Of a DNA stretch of 64,000 nucleotides, positions 45,187-53,144 are shown piece by piece (positions within the stretch are counted from its first letter, which is position 1; every line of letters starts with the position of its first letter). This DNA comes from an uncultured bacterium (GTDB taxonomy: Bacteria > Planctomycetota > UBA1135 > GCA-002686595). Made by a program: the position numbers and the translations under genes. A model generated the notes under the pieces. The model made no database searches, was not told the DNA's origin, and saw only the letters and a list, made by a program, of their open reading frames with translations. The stretch lies in NCBI GenBank assembly GCA_938083085.1, contig CALLKX010000057.1:79994-143993 (forward strand), given 5' to 3'.

Positions 45187-46970
45187 TGACGTCTTCTCCC
45201 ACCCAAACCGCGGGCTTCACCGCGCAGCCTGCGGGCCCCACCACCGGGGCCTCGAAGCCCGCGGCGGGCGCAGCCGGACCCCAGGCCAACCCGGGCGTCC
45301 GCGTGCCCTACCGGACGGCCCGCCCCCTCGCCCCGTGTGACCTCTGGCTCGCTGGAAACGAAGGGCGCCCGCCCGCGCCCCTCGAGTCCCTCATTCCCTC
45401 GGAGGAGCTTGGCCGTTACCCGTCGTCCGCTTCGCTCGAGGCTGCCGCTGCGGAGCGCTTCGGGGTGGAGCCCGCTCAGGTCCTCGCGACCGCGGGTGCG
45501 GACGACGGGCTGCTACGCCTGGCCCTGGCCTTCCTCGCGCCCGGCCGCGAGCTGATCCTCCCCACTCCCACCTTCGAGATGATCCCGCGCTATGCCGCTC
45601 TCGCCGGCGGCGACGTGGTCGAGGTGAACTGGGCGGAAGGAACCCCCTATCCCGTGGAGGCAGTGCTCCGCTCGATCTCCCCTCGCACGTCCCTCATCGC
45701 CGTCGTCAGCCCCAACAACCCCACCGGTGCGGTCGCCTGTGCGGAAGACCTGCGGCGCCTCTCCGAGGCGGCTCCCAACGCCCTCCTCATCGTCGACCAG
45801 GCCTACGCAGAGTTCGCCGATGAGGACCTCTCGGCGCCGGCCCTCAAGCTGCCCAACGCGGTGGTGCTCCGCACCATGTCGAAGGCCTACGGCTGCGCTG
45901 GACTCCGGGTCGGCTTCAGCCTCGGTGCCCCGGCGATCCTCGAGGTCCTGCGCGCGGCGGGCAACCCCTACCCCCTCGCCGCCAGCTCGCTCAACGCCGC
46001 CACCCAGCGCTTGACCGACGACATCACCCCGTCCGTCCAGCGGGTCCGCCGGGAGCGCGAAGCCCTCCTCGCGACGCTTGGGGAACTCGGTCTCGAGGCG
46101 TCCCCGAGCCAGGGCAACTTCGTCTTCGTCCGCACGCCCCGCGCTTCCCAGGTTCGCGACCTGATGGCGGGTCTCGGCATCGCGATCCGCGCCTTCCCCG
46201 GCGTCCCCGGGCTCACCGATGCGCTGCGAATCACGCTCCCCGGTGACAGCGTGGACTTCACGCGACTGGACCGGTCGATGCGCGGGGCCTTGGCCCCCGA
46301 AGCCGTCCTCTTCGATATGGACGGCGTCCTCGCTGATGTCTCCCGCTCTTATAGGACCGCCATCCGCGAGACCGCGGCGAGCTACGGGGTCACCATCACG
46401 GATACCGAGATCGAGGCCGCCAAGGCCGCGGGCGACGCCAATGACGACTGGCGCCTGACCTGGAGGATCCTCGTCGACCGGGGCGTCGACTGCACGCTCG
46501 ATGGGGTCACGGACCGCTTCGAGGCGCTCTACCAGGGGACCTCCAAGGCGCCCGGCCTGCGCCGAGAGGAGACGTTGCTCCTCGATCGAGCAACCCTCGA
46601 ACGCCTCGCTGCCGCGCGCCCGCTCGCCGTGGTCACGGGCCGGCCCCGCTCGGACGCGCGGCGGTTCCTCGAAGAGCAGGGCATCGCCGACCTATTCGGC
46701 GCGGTGATCACCCGGGACGACGCGCCGCTCAAGCCGGACCCAGAGCCGGTCCGCCGCGCCATGGACGCCCTGGGCGTGCGCACAGCGTGGATGCTCGGCG
46801 ACACCCGCGACGACATCGAGAGCGCGCGCGCCGCCGGCGCCGTGCCCGTCGCCGTGCTCCCGCCCGGCGGGAGCGACGACGCCCGACGCACCCTCAAGGC
46901 TCAGCTCTGCGCCGCAGGCGCGGGCGTTTGCCTGGACCGTACCACTGACCTCGAGGAGCTCCTCCCGTGA
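45186..46970 (+). CDS. hisC: Histidinol-phosphate aminotransferase fused to a HAD phosphatase domain
   Basis: A 594-residue bifunctional protein. After a ~45-residue low-complexity N terminus, residues 45-370 form a PLP-dependent HisC aminotransferase: VVSPNNPTGAVACAEDL, DQAYAEF and the PLP-lysine in RTMSKAYGCAGLRVGF. Residues 372-594 form a HAD hydrolase: DMDGVLADVSRSYRTAI (Asp nucleophile), VVTGRPRSDARRF, a Lys in APLKPDPEPVRRA and MLGDTRDDIESARAAG. HisC produces histidinol phosphate, whose phosphatase is otherwise missing from this complete operon, so the HAD domain is very likely the histidinol-phosphate phosphatase. The start overlaps hisG by one base and the stop overlaps hisB by four. 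The phosphatase activity is an inference. Confidence 0.9.
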   Translation: MTSSPTQTAGFTAQPAGPTTGASKPAAGAAGPQANPGVRVPYRTARPLAPCDLWLAGNEGRPPAPLESLIPSEELGRYPSSASLEAAAAERFGVEPAQVLATAGADDGLLRLALAFLAPGRELILPTPTFEMIPRYAALAGGDVVEVNWAEGTPYPVEAVLRSISPRTSLIAVVSPNNPTGAVACAEDLRRLSEAAPNALLIVDQAYAEFADEDLSAPALKLPNAVVLRTMSKAYGCAGLRVGFSLGAPAILEVLRAAGNPYPLAASSLNAATQRLTDDITPSVQRVRREREALLATLGELGLEASPSQGNFVFVRTPRASQVRDLMAGLGIAIRAFPGVPGLTDALRITLPGDSVDFTRLDRSMRGALAPEAVLFDMDGVLADVSRSYRTAIRETAASYGVTITDTEIEAAKAAGDANDDWRLTWRILVDRGVDCTLDGVTDRFEALYQGTSKAPGLRREETLLLDRATLERLAAARPLAVVTGRPRSDARRFLEEQGIADLFGAVITRDDAPLKPDPEPVRRAMDALGVRTAWMLGDTRDDIESARAAGAVPVAVLPPGGSDDARRTLKAQLCAAGAGVCLDRTTDLEELLP

Positions 46971-47581
46971 CCGACACCCTGCCCATCGCCCGCGCTCCGC
47001 GCGTCACCACACGCCGCCGCGACACCGGCGAGACCTCCGTCGAGCTGCGGCTCGACCTGGACGGCTCTGGCCGCACGGAGATCTCCACCGGGCTGCGCTT
47101 CCTGGACCACATGCTCGACGCCCTCGCGCGCCACGCACGCCTGGACCTGACCCTGAGGTGCGAGGGCGACCTCGAGGTCGACGACCACCACACCGTGGAG
47201 GACTGCGCCATTGTCCTCGGCGGAGCCCTCGACGAGCTGCTCGGCGAGCGGCGCGGGATCACCCGCTTCGGGAGCGCCTACGCCCCCCTCGACGAGGCCC
47301 TCGCTCGGGTGGTGGTCGACCTCTCGGGTCGCCCCTGGCCCGAGGTCGACCTCGGCCTCCGGCGCGAGCGGCTCGGGGCCGTGGCGTGCGAGAACCTGAC
47401 TCACTTCCTGCAGACCTTCGCCATCGAGGGCCGCATGGCGCTGCACGTCGATGTCCTGCGCGGCGCCAACGACCACCACCGCGCCGAGGCCGCCTTCAAG
47501 GCCCTCGCCCTCGCGCTGCGCGCGGCCCTCACCCGCGACGGCGCCGACGCCGTACCCAGCACCAAGGGGGTGCTCTCATGA
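46967..47581 (+). CDS. hisB: Imidazoleglycerol-phosphate dehydratase
   Basis: Dehydrates imidazoleglycerol phosphate to imidazole-acetol phosphate, the substrate of HisC. The 204-residue monofunctional form carries the Mn-binding His-rich motifs: RFLDHMLDALARHARLD, DDHHTVEDCAIVLG and ANDHHRAEAAFKALA. There is no HAD domain here, unlike the bifunctional enterobacterial HisB; the HAD domain is instead on hisC in this operon. It starts with GTG, overlapping the hisC-HAD stop by four bases (GTGA). Confidence 0.96.
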   Translation: MTDTLPIARAPRVTTRRRDTGETSVELRLDLDGSGRTEISTGLRFLDHMLDALARHARLDLTLRCEGDLEVDDHHTVEDCAIVLGGALDELLGERRGITRFGSAYAPLDEALARVVVDLSGRPWPEVDLGLRRERLGAVACENLTHFLQTFAIEGRMALHVDVLRGANDHHRAEAAFKALALALRAALTRDGADAVPSTKGVLS

Positions 47582-48216
47582 GCCCTGACGTTGTCCTCGT
47601 ACGCACCGGCGTCGCGAACGTCGCGTCCGTCACGGCTGCCCTCCAGCGCCTCGGCGTCGAGCCCCGGCTCTCGGACGACCCCGCCGTGATCCGCGGGGCG
47701 GCCGCCGTCGTCCTCCCCGGCGTGGGCGCCTTCGGCGCAGGCATGGAGCGGCTCGACGCTGCTGGGCTCGTGACCCCGCTGCGGGCTCGTGTGGAGCGTG
47801 GCGAGCCGACCCTCGCGGTCTGCCTCGGCCTGCAGCTCCTCGGCCTCGAGAGCGAGGAGGAGCCGGGCGTTCCCGGGCTCGGCGTCGCGCCGACGCGCAC
47901 CCGCAGGCTCACCGGCGCCCCCCGTCTCCCCCACTTTGGATGGAACCAGGTGGAACCAGATCCCGGCTGCACCATGCTCACCGCAGGCGAGGCTTACTTC
48001 GCGCACAGCTTCCGCCTCGACGACTCCCCCGCCCTCGCGGCGGAGGGCTGGTCCGTGGCCCGCTCACTGGAGGGCGAGCCCTTCGTGGCCGCCATCGAGC
48101 GCGGGGCCGTGCTTGGGTGTCAGTTCCACCCCGAGCTCTCCGGGACCTATGGCGCGGCGCTGCTGGAGCGCTGGCTCGAGCGCGCGGCGCTCACCTTGTC
48201 CGGGGGGGCCGCCTGA
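47578..48216 (+). CDS. hisH: Imidazole glycerol phosphate synthase, glutaminase subunit
   Basis: Class I glutamine amidotransferase that supplies ammonia to HisF. The 212-residue protein has the nucleophile region LAVCLGLQLLGLE (Cys) and the His/Glu pair in LGCQFHPELSGTYG. Other HisH segments are VVLPGVGAFGAGMERLDAAGL and YFAHSFRL. Its ATG overlaps the hisB stop by four bases and its stop overlaps the hisF start by one. The canonical CxGxQ is C-L-G-L-Q here, intact. Confidence 0.95.
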   Translation: MSPDVVLVRTGVANVASVTAALQRLGVEPRLSDDPAVIRGAAAVVLPGVGAFGAGMERLDAAGLVTPLRARVERGEPTLAVCLGLQLLGLESEEEPGVPGLGVAPTRTRRLTGAPRLPHFGWNQVEPDPGCTMLTAGEAYFAHSFRLDDSPALAAEGWSVARSLEGEPFVAAIERGAVLGCQFHPELSGTYGAALLERWLERAALTLSGGAA

Positions 48217-49016
48217 TGGTCCGCCTCAGAGTCATTCCCTGCCTCGACGTGAAGGACGGCCGGGTCGTGAAGGGTGTCCGCTTCCAGGGCCTCCGCGACG
48301 CGGGCGACCCCGTGGAGCGTGCGGTCGCCTACGCCGAGTCCGGCGCCGACGAGCTCTGCCTCCTCGATGTCTCAGCCACCCGAGAGGGGCGGGCGAGCGC
48401 CGTTGAGACGGTCCGCGCCGTGCGCGCCGCCATCGGCATCCCCCTGACGGTGGGCGGCGGTGTGCGACGTATCGAGGACGCCGCGCGGCTGCTCGACGCG
48501 GGCGCAGACAAGGTGGCGGTGAACACCGCGGCCCTCGAGCGCCCCGAGCTCATCGCAGAGATCAAGGCGCGCCTCGGCGCCCAGTGCACGGTCCTCTCCC
48601 TGGACGCCGCGCGCCGCGAAGACGCCGAACGCCCGGACCGCCCTCCGAGCTGGGAAGTGGTCGTCGCAGGCGGCACCCGCCGCACCGGGACCGACGCCAT
48701 CGAGTGGGCCCGCCGGGCGGTCAGCCTCGGCGCTGGAGAGATCCTCGCCACCAGCTGGGACCGCGACGGGACGGGCGACGGGTACGACGCCGAGCTGCTC
48801 CGCGCCCTCGCCGGCGCCGTCTCTGTCCCCCTCATCGCCAGCGGCGGCGCCCGCACCGCGGGCCACATGGAGACCGCCCTGGACGCCGGCGCGAGCGCAG
48901 TGCTCGCCGCCTCCATCTTCCATGACGGCGTGACCACCGTCCGCCAGATCAAGCTCGAACTCGCCCGGTCAGGGCGCGACGTCCGCCTCCCTCTCTGCCC
49001 CCCCAGCGTCCAATGA
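48216..49016 (+). CDS. hisF: Imidazole glycerol phosphate synthase, cyclase subunit
   Basis: TIM-barrel cyclase that joins ammonia from HisH to PRFAR, giving imidazoleglycerol phosphate and AICAR. The 266-residue protein has the catalytic Asp in IPCLDVKDGRVVKGVRF and in CTVLSLDAARRED, plus phosphate-binding loops LTVGGGVRRIEDAARLL and LIASGGARTAGHMETAL. Its start overlaps the hisH stop by one base, and its stop overlaps the next ATG by four (ATGA). Confidence 0.96.
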   Translation: MVRLRVIPCLDVKDGRVVKGVRFQGLRDAGDPVERAVAYAESGADELCLLDVSATREGRASAVETVRAVRAAIGIPLTVGGGVRRIEDAARLLDAGADKVAVNTAALERPELIAEIKARLGAQCTVLSLDAARREDAERPDRPPSWEVVVAGGTRRTGTDAIEWARRAVSLGAGEILATSWDRDGTGDGYDAELLRALAGAVSVPLIASGGARTAGHMETALDAGASAVLAASIFHDGVTTVRQIKLELARSGRDVRLPLCPPSVQ

Positions 49017-50284
49017 TCATCCCCAGCATCGACCTCATGCGAGGCTCCACGGTTCAGCTCGTCGGCGGCGAGGAGCTCGCCATCGAGGCCGGCGACCCTC
49101 GCCCGCTCCTTGACCGCTTTAGCCGCGTCGGCGAGACCGCCGTGATCGACCTCGACGCCGCCACGGGCGAGGGCTCCAACGAGGCGCTCATCACCGAGCT
49201 CTGCCGCCGCGGCCCCGTCCGCGTCGGCGGCGGTATCCGCGACCTCGAGACCGCCCGGCGCTGGCTGGACCGCGGCGCGGCCAAGATCATCATCGGCACC
49301 GCCGCCAGCCCTGAGCTCCTGCGCGAACTCCCGAAGGAGCGCGTCATCGTCGCCCTCGATTGCCGCGACGGCGAGGTCGTCGTGGAGGGGTGGCGCAAGC
49401 GGACGGGCCGCGGCGTGGCGGAGCGTATGGCCGAGCTCGCGCCGTTCACGTCGGGCTTCCTTGTCACCTTCGTGGAGCTCGAGGGCCGCCTCGGAGGCAC
49501 CGCCCTCGACCGCGTCCGCGGGCTGGTCGAGGCCGCCGGGGACGCGCGCGTCACGATCGCCGGTGGCGTGACCCGGAGCGAGGAGGTCGCCGCGCTGGAT
49601 GCCATGGGCGCGGACGCCCAGATCGGCATGGCGCTCTACACGGGCGACCTGCCGCTGGTGGACGCGTTCTCTGCCCCGCTGACCTCCGAACGATCCGATG
49701 GGCTCATCGCGACGGTCGTCACGGACGAGGCGGGGCGCGCCCTCGGGATGTGCTGGTCCAGCCGCCGGAGCCTGGAGTACGCGCTCGAGAACGGGGTCGG
49801 CGCCTACGAGAGCCGCCGCCGAGGCCTCTGGGTGAAGGGCGCCACCTCGGGCGCCACCCAGGAGCTGATCCGGATCGAACCCGACTGCGACCGAGATGCG
49901 CTGCGCTTCGTCGTCCGGCAGGCGGGCGCCGGCTTCTGCCACCTCGACACGGAGAGCTGTTGGGGCCCGGCCACGGGCCTGCGTGCCCTGGAGCAGACCC
50001 TGGCCCGGCGCCGCAGCACCGCCGAGGAGGGCTCGTACAGCCAGCGGCTCTTCGGAGACGCCGAGCTCCTCGGCGCCAAGCTTCGCGAGGAGGCCGCCGA
50101 GCTCTCGGAGGCCTCGGGCCCCGAAGAGGTGGTGCACGAGGCCGCGGACGTCCTCTACTTCGCTTCCGTCGCGATGGCCCGCGCGGGCGTCACCCTCTCT
50201 GACGTTGAGCGTGAGCTCGACCGCAGGGCGGCCTCGGTCACCCGCCGGCCCGGGAACGCCAAGCCGGAGGTCGAGCGATCATGA
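49013..50284 (+). CDS. hisA: Trifunctional HisA-HisI-HisE fusion
   Basis: A 423-residue fusion catalysing three consecutive histidine-pathway steps. Residues 1-225 are the HisA isomerase barrel (IPSIDLMRGSTVQLVGG with the catalytic Asp, RVGGGIRDLETARRWL, VIVALDCRDG, VTIAGGVTRSEEVAAL). Residues 229-325 are a HisI PRA-CH domain (GLIATVVTDEAGRALGMCW, RGLWVKGATSGATQELIRI, PDCDRDALRFVV, Cys in FCHLDTESCW). Residues 326-423 are a HisE PRA-PH domain (SYSQRLFGDAELLGAKLREE, HEAADVLYFASVAM). HisIE is a common fusion; joining it to HisA in one chain is not the usual arrangement. It overlaps hisF and hisD by four bases each. Confidence 0.93.
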   Translation: MIIPSIDLMRGSTVQLVGGEELAIEAGDPRPLLDRFSRVGETAVIDLDAATGEGSNEALITELCRRGPVRVGGGIRDLETARRWLDRGAAKIIIGTAASPELLRELPKERVIVALDCRDGEVVVEGWRKRTGRGVAERMAELAPFTSGFLVTFVELEGRLGGTALDRVRGLVEAAGDARVTIAGGVTRSEEVAALDAMGADAQIGMALYTGDLPLVDAFSAPLTSERSDGLIATVVTDEAGRALGMCWSSRRSLEYALENGVGAYESRRRGLWVKGATSGATQELIRIEPDCDRDALRFVVRQAGAGFCHLDTESCWGPATGLRALEQTLARRRSTAEEGSYSQRLFGDAELLGAKLREEAAELSEASGPEEVVHEAADVLYFASVAMARAGVTLSDVERELDRRAASVTRRPGNAKPEVERS

Positions 50285-51564
50285 GCGACGCTATCCGCGA
50301 GGCTCCCCTGCTGCGGGAGATCACCCTTGGTCAGATCGAAGCCTCCGCGCCGAGCGCGGTGGACGAGGTCACCCGGGTCACGGCACGGTCCATCGTCGAC
50401 TCCGTCCGCGCCGGCGGGGAGCCGGTACTCCGTGAGTACTCCATCGGGCTGGACGGCCTCCCGCCGTCCGCCCCCCTCGTGCTCGACCGGGCGGCGCTGG
50501 AGCGGGCCGCCGAGCAACTCGACGTCCCCACGAGGCAGCTCCTCGAGCGGACGGCGGAGCGGATCCGCGCCTTCGCTGTCGCCCAGCGGGGTGCCCTCTC
50601 GGCGCTCGACGTCGCGGTCCCCGGCGGGCGCGCGGGGCACGAGGTCGTGCCAATCGAGGCGGCGGGCTGCTACGCGCCCGGGGGGCGCTATCCGCTCCCC
50701 TCGTCCGTGCTCATGACCGCGGTGACAGCGCGGGCCGCCGGGGTTCAGCGGGTCGTCGTGGCCTCACCCAACCCGAAGCCGATCGTGGTCGCTGCGGCTG
50801 CGATCGCGGGCGCCGACTGCCTCTTGGCGGTGGGCGGAGCGCAGGCCATCGCGGCCCTCGCCCACGGCGTTCCCGGGCTCCTCGACCCCGTCGACGTCAT
50901 CGTTGGGCCAGGGAACCGCTGGGTCACGGCGGCCAAACAGTATGTCTTCGGGGACGTGGGCATCGACCTCCCTGCAGGCCCCTCCGAGCTGGTGGTCCTC
51001 GCCGACGCCTCGGCAGACCCCGAGCTGATCGCCGCGGACCTCCTGGCCCAGGCGGAGCACGACCCCGATGCGAGGCCGGCCCTCATCACCACAGAGTCGA
51101 GCCTGCTGCCGAAGGTCGAAGCGGCCCTCGTCCGCCAGCTCGCTTCGCTGGACACAAGGGAAGTCGCCTCGCAGGCTCTCGCCGCAGGATTTGCCGCGGT
51201 GGCTCCCTCCATGGAGGCGGCCCTCGAGGCCGTGGACCGGCTCGCGCCCGAACACCTCCAGCTTTGCGTCGAGGATCCCGACGGTGCGCGGCTCCAACTC
51301 AAGCACCACGGCGCCTCGTTCCTCGGCGAGGGCTCGGCGGAGGTGTTCGGCGACTACGGCGTCGGCCCGAACCACGTGCTCCCCACCGGCGGGGCGGCCC
51401 GCTACTCGGGGGGCCTCTCGGTCTTCAACTTCCTGCGGATCAGGACCTGGCTGCGCCTCGATGACCCCTCGCTCGTCGCGGGAGACGTCGAGGCGCTGGC
51501 CCGGGAGGAGCGGCTGACGGCCCACGCACGAGCCGCCGCCGCGCGGGTCAAGGCACCAGGCTGA
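50281..51564 (+). CDS. hisD: Histidinol dehydrogenase
   Basis: Last enzyme of the pathway; oxidises histidinol to histidine with two NAD+. The 427-residue protein has the family segments AAGCYAPGGRYPLPSSVLMTA, VGPGNRWVTAAKQYVFGDVG, LPAGPSELVVLADASADP and the zinc/catalytic region LAPEHLQLCVEDP, GPNHVLPTGGAARYSGGLSVFNF. Its ATG overlaps the HisA-HisI-HisE stop by four bases. It closes the his operon. The last 17 bp overlap, tail to tail, the remnant on the other strand; I see no terminator. Confidence 0.96.
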   Translation: MSDAIREAPLLREITLGQIEASAPSAVDEVTRVTARSIVDSVRAGGEPVLREYSIGLDGLPPSAPLVLDRAALERAAEQLDVPTRQLLERTAERIRAFAVAQRGALSALDVAVPGGRAGHEVVPIEAAGCYAPGGRYPLPSSVLMTAVTARAAGVQRVVVASPNPKPIVVAAAAIAGADCLLAVGGAQAIAALAHGVPGLLDPVDVIVGPGNRWVTAAKQYVFGDVGIDLPAGPSELVVLADASADPELIAADLLAQAEHDPDARPALITTESSLLPKVEAALVRQLASLDTREVASQALAAGFAAVAPSMEAALEAVDRLAPEHLQLCVEDPDGARLQLKHHGASFLGEGSAEVFGDYGVGPNHVLPTGGAARYSGGLSVFNFLRIRTWLRLDDPSLVAGDVEALAREERLTAHARAAAARVKAPG

Positions 51565-52083
51565 CCTCGGCCACATTGGCCCAGCTGATCTCGCTACGAG
51601 GGCTGGGCACGTCGCGCTAGACCGCCTGGAACATCCACGCTTCCCCTGCCTGGGCGCCTGCATACCTCTGGGGTCCGGGACGGAAGTCCTGGGCTCCAGA
51701 GGCTCCCAGGGCGAGGCACCGGGTACGCGCGCCGACGCTGGCCAGGCCGCCGAAGCTGATGCCGGCCTGGGCACTCCCCAGAGCACCACGGCCATCGACG
51801 GCGCCTTGCCGTTGAGGTTGAGGCGTAGGTCGTCGCTCAGGACGCTCGAGCAGCCGCCGGCCCCCAGCATCGAGCCGAAGCCGGGGGAGCTCCGGCAGCC
51901 GTAGGGGACCCCTGCGCCGGGGTCGTTGCCGCAGGGGCAGGGCATGCTCGCACCAGGGAGACAGACAACGCTCCCGGTGGACTGATCAGGCTCACCCTAG
52001 ATCCGAACCATGCCCGCGCTTGGCGCGATCAGGTGGCTCTCCACGGATGCGGACTGGGCCGTGACCGATCCAGAGGGGATCAA
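51548..52083 (-). pseudogene. Decayed 3' end of a secreted planctomycete protein ('CPCGN' C-terminal module)
   Basis: Reading the minus strand, one frame gives VVCLPGASMPCPCGNDPGAG, VPYGCRSS and SMAVVLWGVP, the pattern of a C-terminal module common on secreted planctomycete proteins. A frameshift near 51766-51775 moves the rest to another frame (AGISFGGLASVGARTRCLAL, then EAWMFQAV-stop-RDVPSPRSEI and VSLVP-stop). The in-frame TAG at 51617-51619 replaces an aromatic position of the usual 'FQAWYRD'. Another TAG at 51997-51999 interrupts the upstream part. The natural stop at 51548-51550 is preserved. The 5' portion is not recognisable beyond about 52083. The three defects make this a pseudogene. 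Confidence 0.75.
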
Positions 52084-52332
52084 ACCGGTCACCGTCATGA
52101 GGGAGAGGGCAGGGACACCGCGTTAGCTGCGTGTGCTCAAGCAAGGCCTCTGGGGCGTGGCCTGAGGCTGACGATTCAGGTGGGCCCCGATCCCAGGGAG
52201 ACAGCGCCCCGAGTCGAATCTGGCTTCGAAGTCCCGCTCACGACCTTGGGCCGAGCAGTTCTCCTTGGGATCCGCGACACCGGCAGGCCAGCATGGACCT
52301 GGGTGCGGAGAGACCGCCCCCCCTTCTCAGCC

Positions 52333-53043
52333 ATGACCACCCTGCCCCTCGACTCCGCGCTCAACTCCGAGCAGCTCCACGCCTTCTGGAAACCCACGCG
52401 GGACCGACTCGTGCGGGAGGGCCGCGAGGAGGAGCTGCGGATCCGGATCCATCGCGCCTGCGCGGCCCTGCGACAGGCAGAGCGCGTGGAGGCCGACGCG
52501 AGCCGAGCGGGGCAGGACGCCGCGCTCGTCTTCCGCTGGGTCTCGCTCAATGCTCTGTACGGCGACTGGGACTACGACAGGGGGATGCCCACGGGCGACC
52601 GGCGGGCCCTGGACCTGTTCACCAGCGCGATCTGCGGCGCCGACGCTGCCGGCCGGATCGCCCGCGCTTTGACCGCACACGCCCCAGACGCGAGGGCTCT
52701 GGTGGAGAGTCCCTTCCTGATCGAGCGCTTCTGGAGCGACGGCGAGTGGGATCAGGTTCGCCCTCGGCGCGGCCGCGCCCGCAGGCTGCAGGAGGACCTC
52801 GACGGTCAGCGGCCCAGCGCGGCCCTCCAGCAGGTGCTCATCGCGGTCTACTTCCTGCGGTGCCAGATCATCCACGGCGGCGCAACCCTGGGGAGCGGGA
52901 TGAACCGCGTCACGGTGGACCCCGCTTCTAAGCTCCTGCGCGCCCTGTGCGGACCGATCATCGCCGTGAGCATGGAGCACGGGCTCGAGATGTCCTGGGG
53001 TGAGCTCTGCTACCCCCCGGTCCGAAGCGCGGACCCCTCCTGA
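52333..53043 (+). CDS. HEPN-like protein (ApeA-type RX4H motif)
   Basis: A 236-residue, probably cytoplasmic protein. Near residue 178 it has VYFLRCQIIHGGATLGSG, which matches the HEPN RNase motif R-x4-H with the following Gly-Gly typical of ApeA-like HEPN domains. Upstream helices (FRWVSLNALYGDWDYDRG) also fit such domains. HEPN proteins are often metal-independent RNases in toxin or defence systems, but no nucleotidyltransferase or antitoxin partner is adjacent: upstream is a pseudogene remnant, downstream a cytochrome gene. Function is unassigned. The ATG at 52333 is chosen because the frame upstream is low quality. Confidence 0.55.
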   Translation: MTTLPLDSALNSEQLHAFWKPTRDRLVREGREEELRIRIHRACAALRQAERVEADASRAGQDAALVFRWVSLNALYGDWDYDRGMPTGDRRALDLFTSAICGADAAGRIARALTAHAPDARALVESPFLIERFWSDGEWDQVRPRRGRARRLQEDLDGQRPSAALQQVLIAVYFLRCQIIHGGATLGSGMNRVTVDPASKLLRALCGPIIAVSMEHGLEMSWGELCYPPVRSADPS

Positions 53044-53144
53044 GACGCCCCGCACCCGAGGCCCCCTCGCCGAGCCGCTGCGAACATGGAACGCGGCTCC
53101 TCGCCGCCTCGTTCTCACGCTGGAGGGGTATCTTGGAGGCCTCC

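Noticed and set aside
51617-51619. In-frame TAG in the CPCGN-type remnant, considered as recoding
   Set aside because: There are also a frameshift and another TAG in the same remnant, so decay explains it; there is no pyrrolysine context.
50764-51945. 393-codon minus-strand open frame across the hisD end
   Set aside because: Most of it is antisense to hisD; only its first ~55 codons belong to the pseudogene remnant, which changes frame after them.
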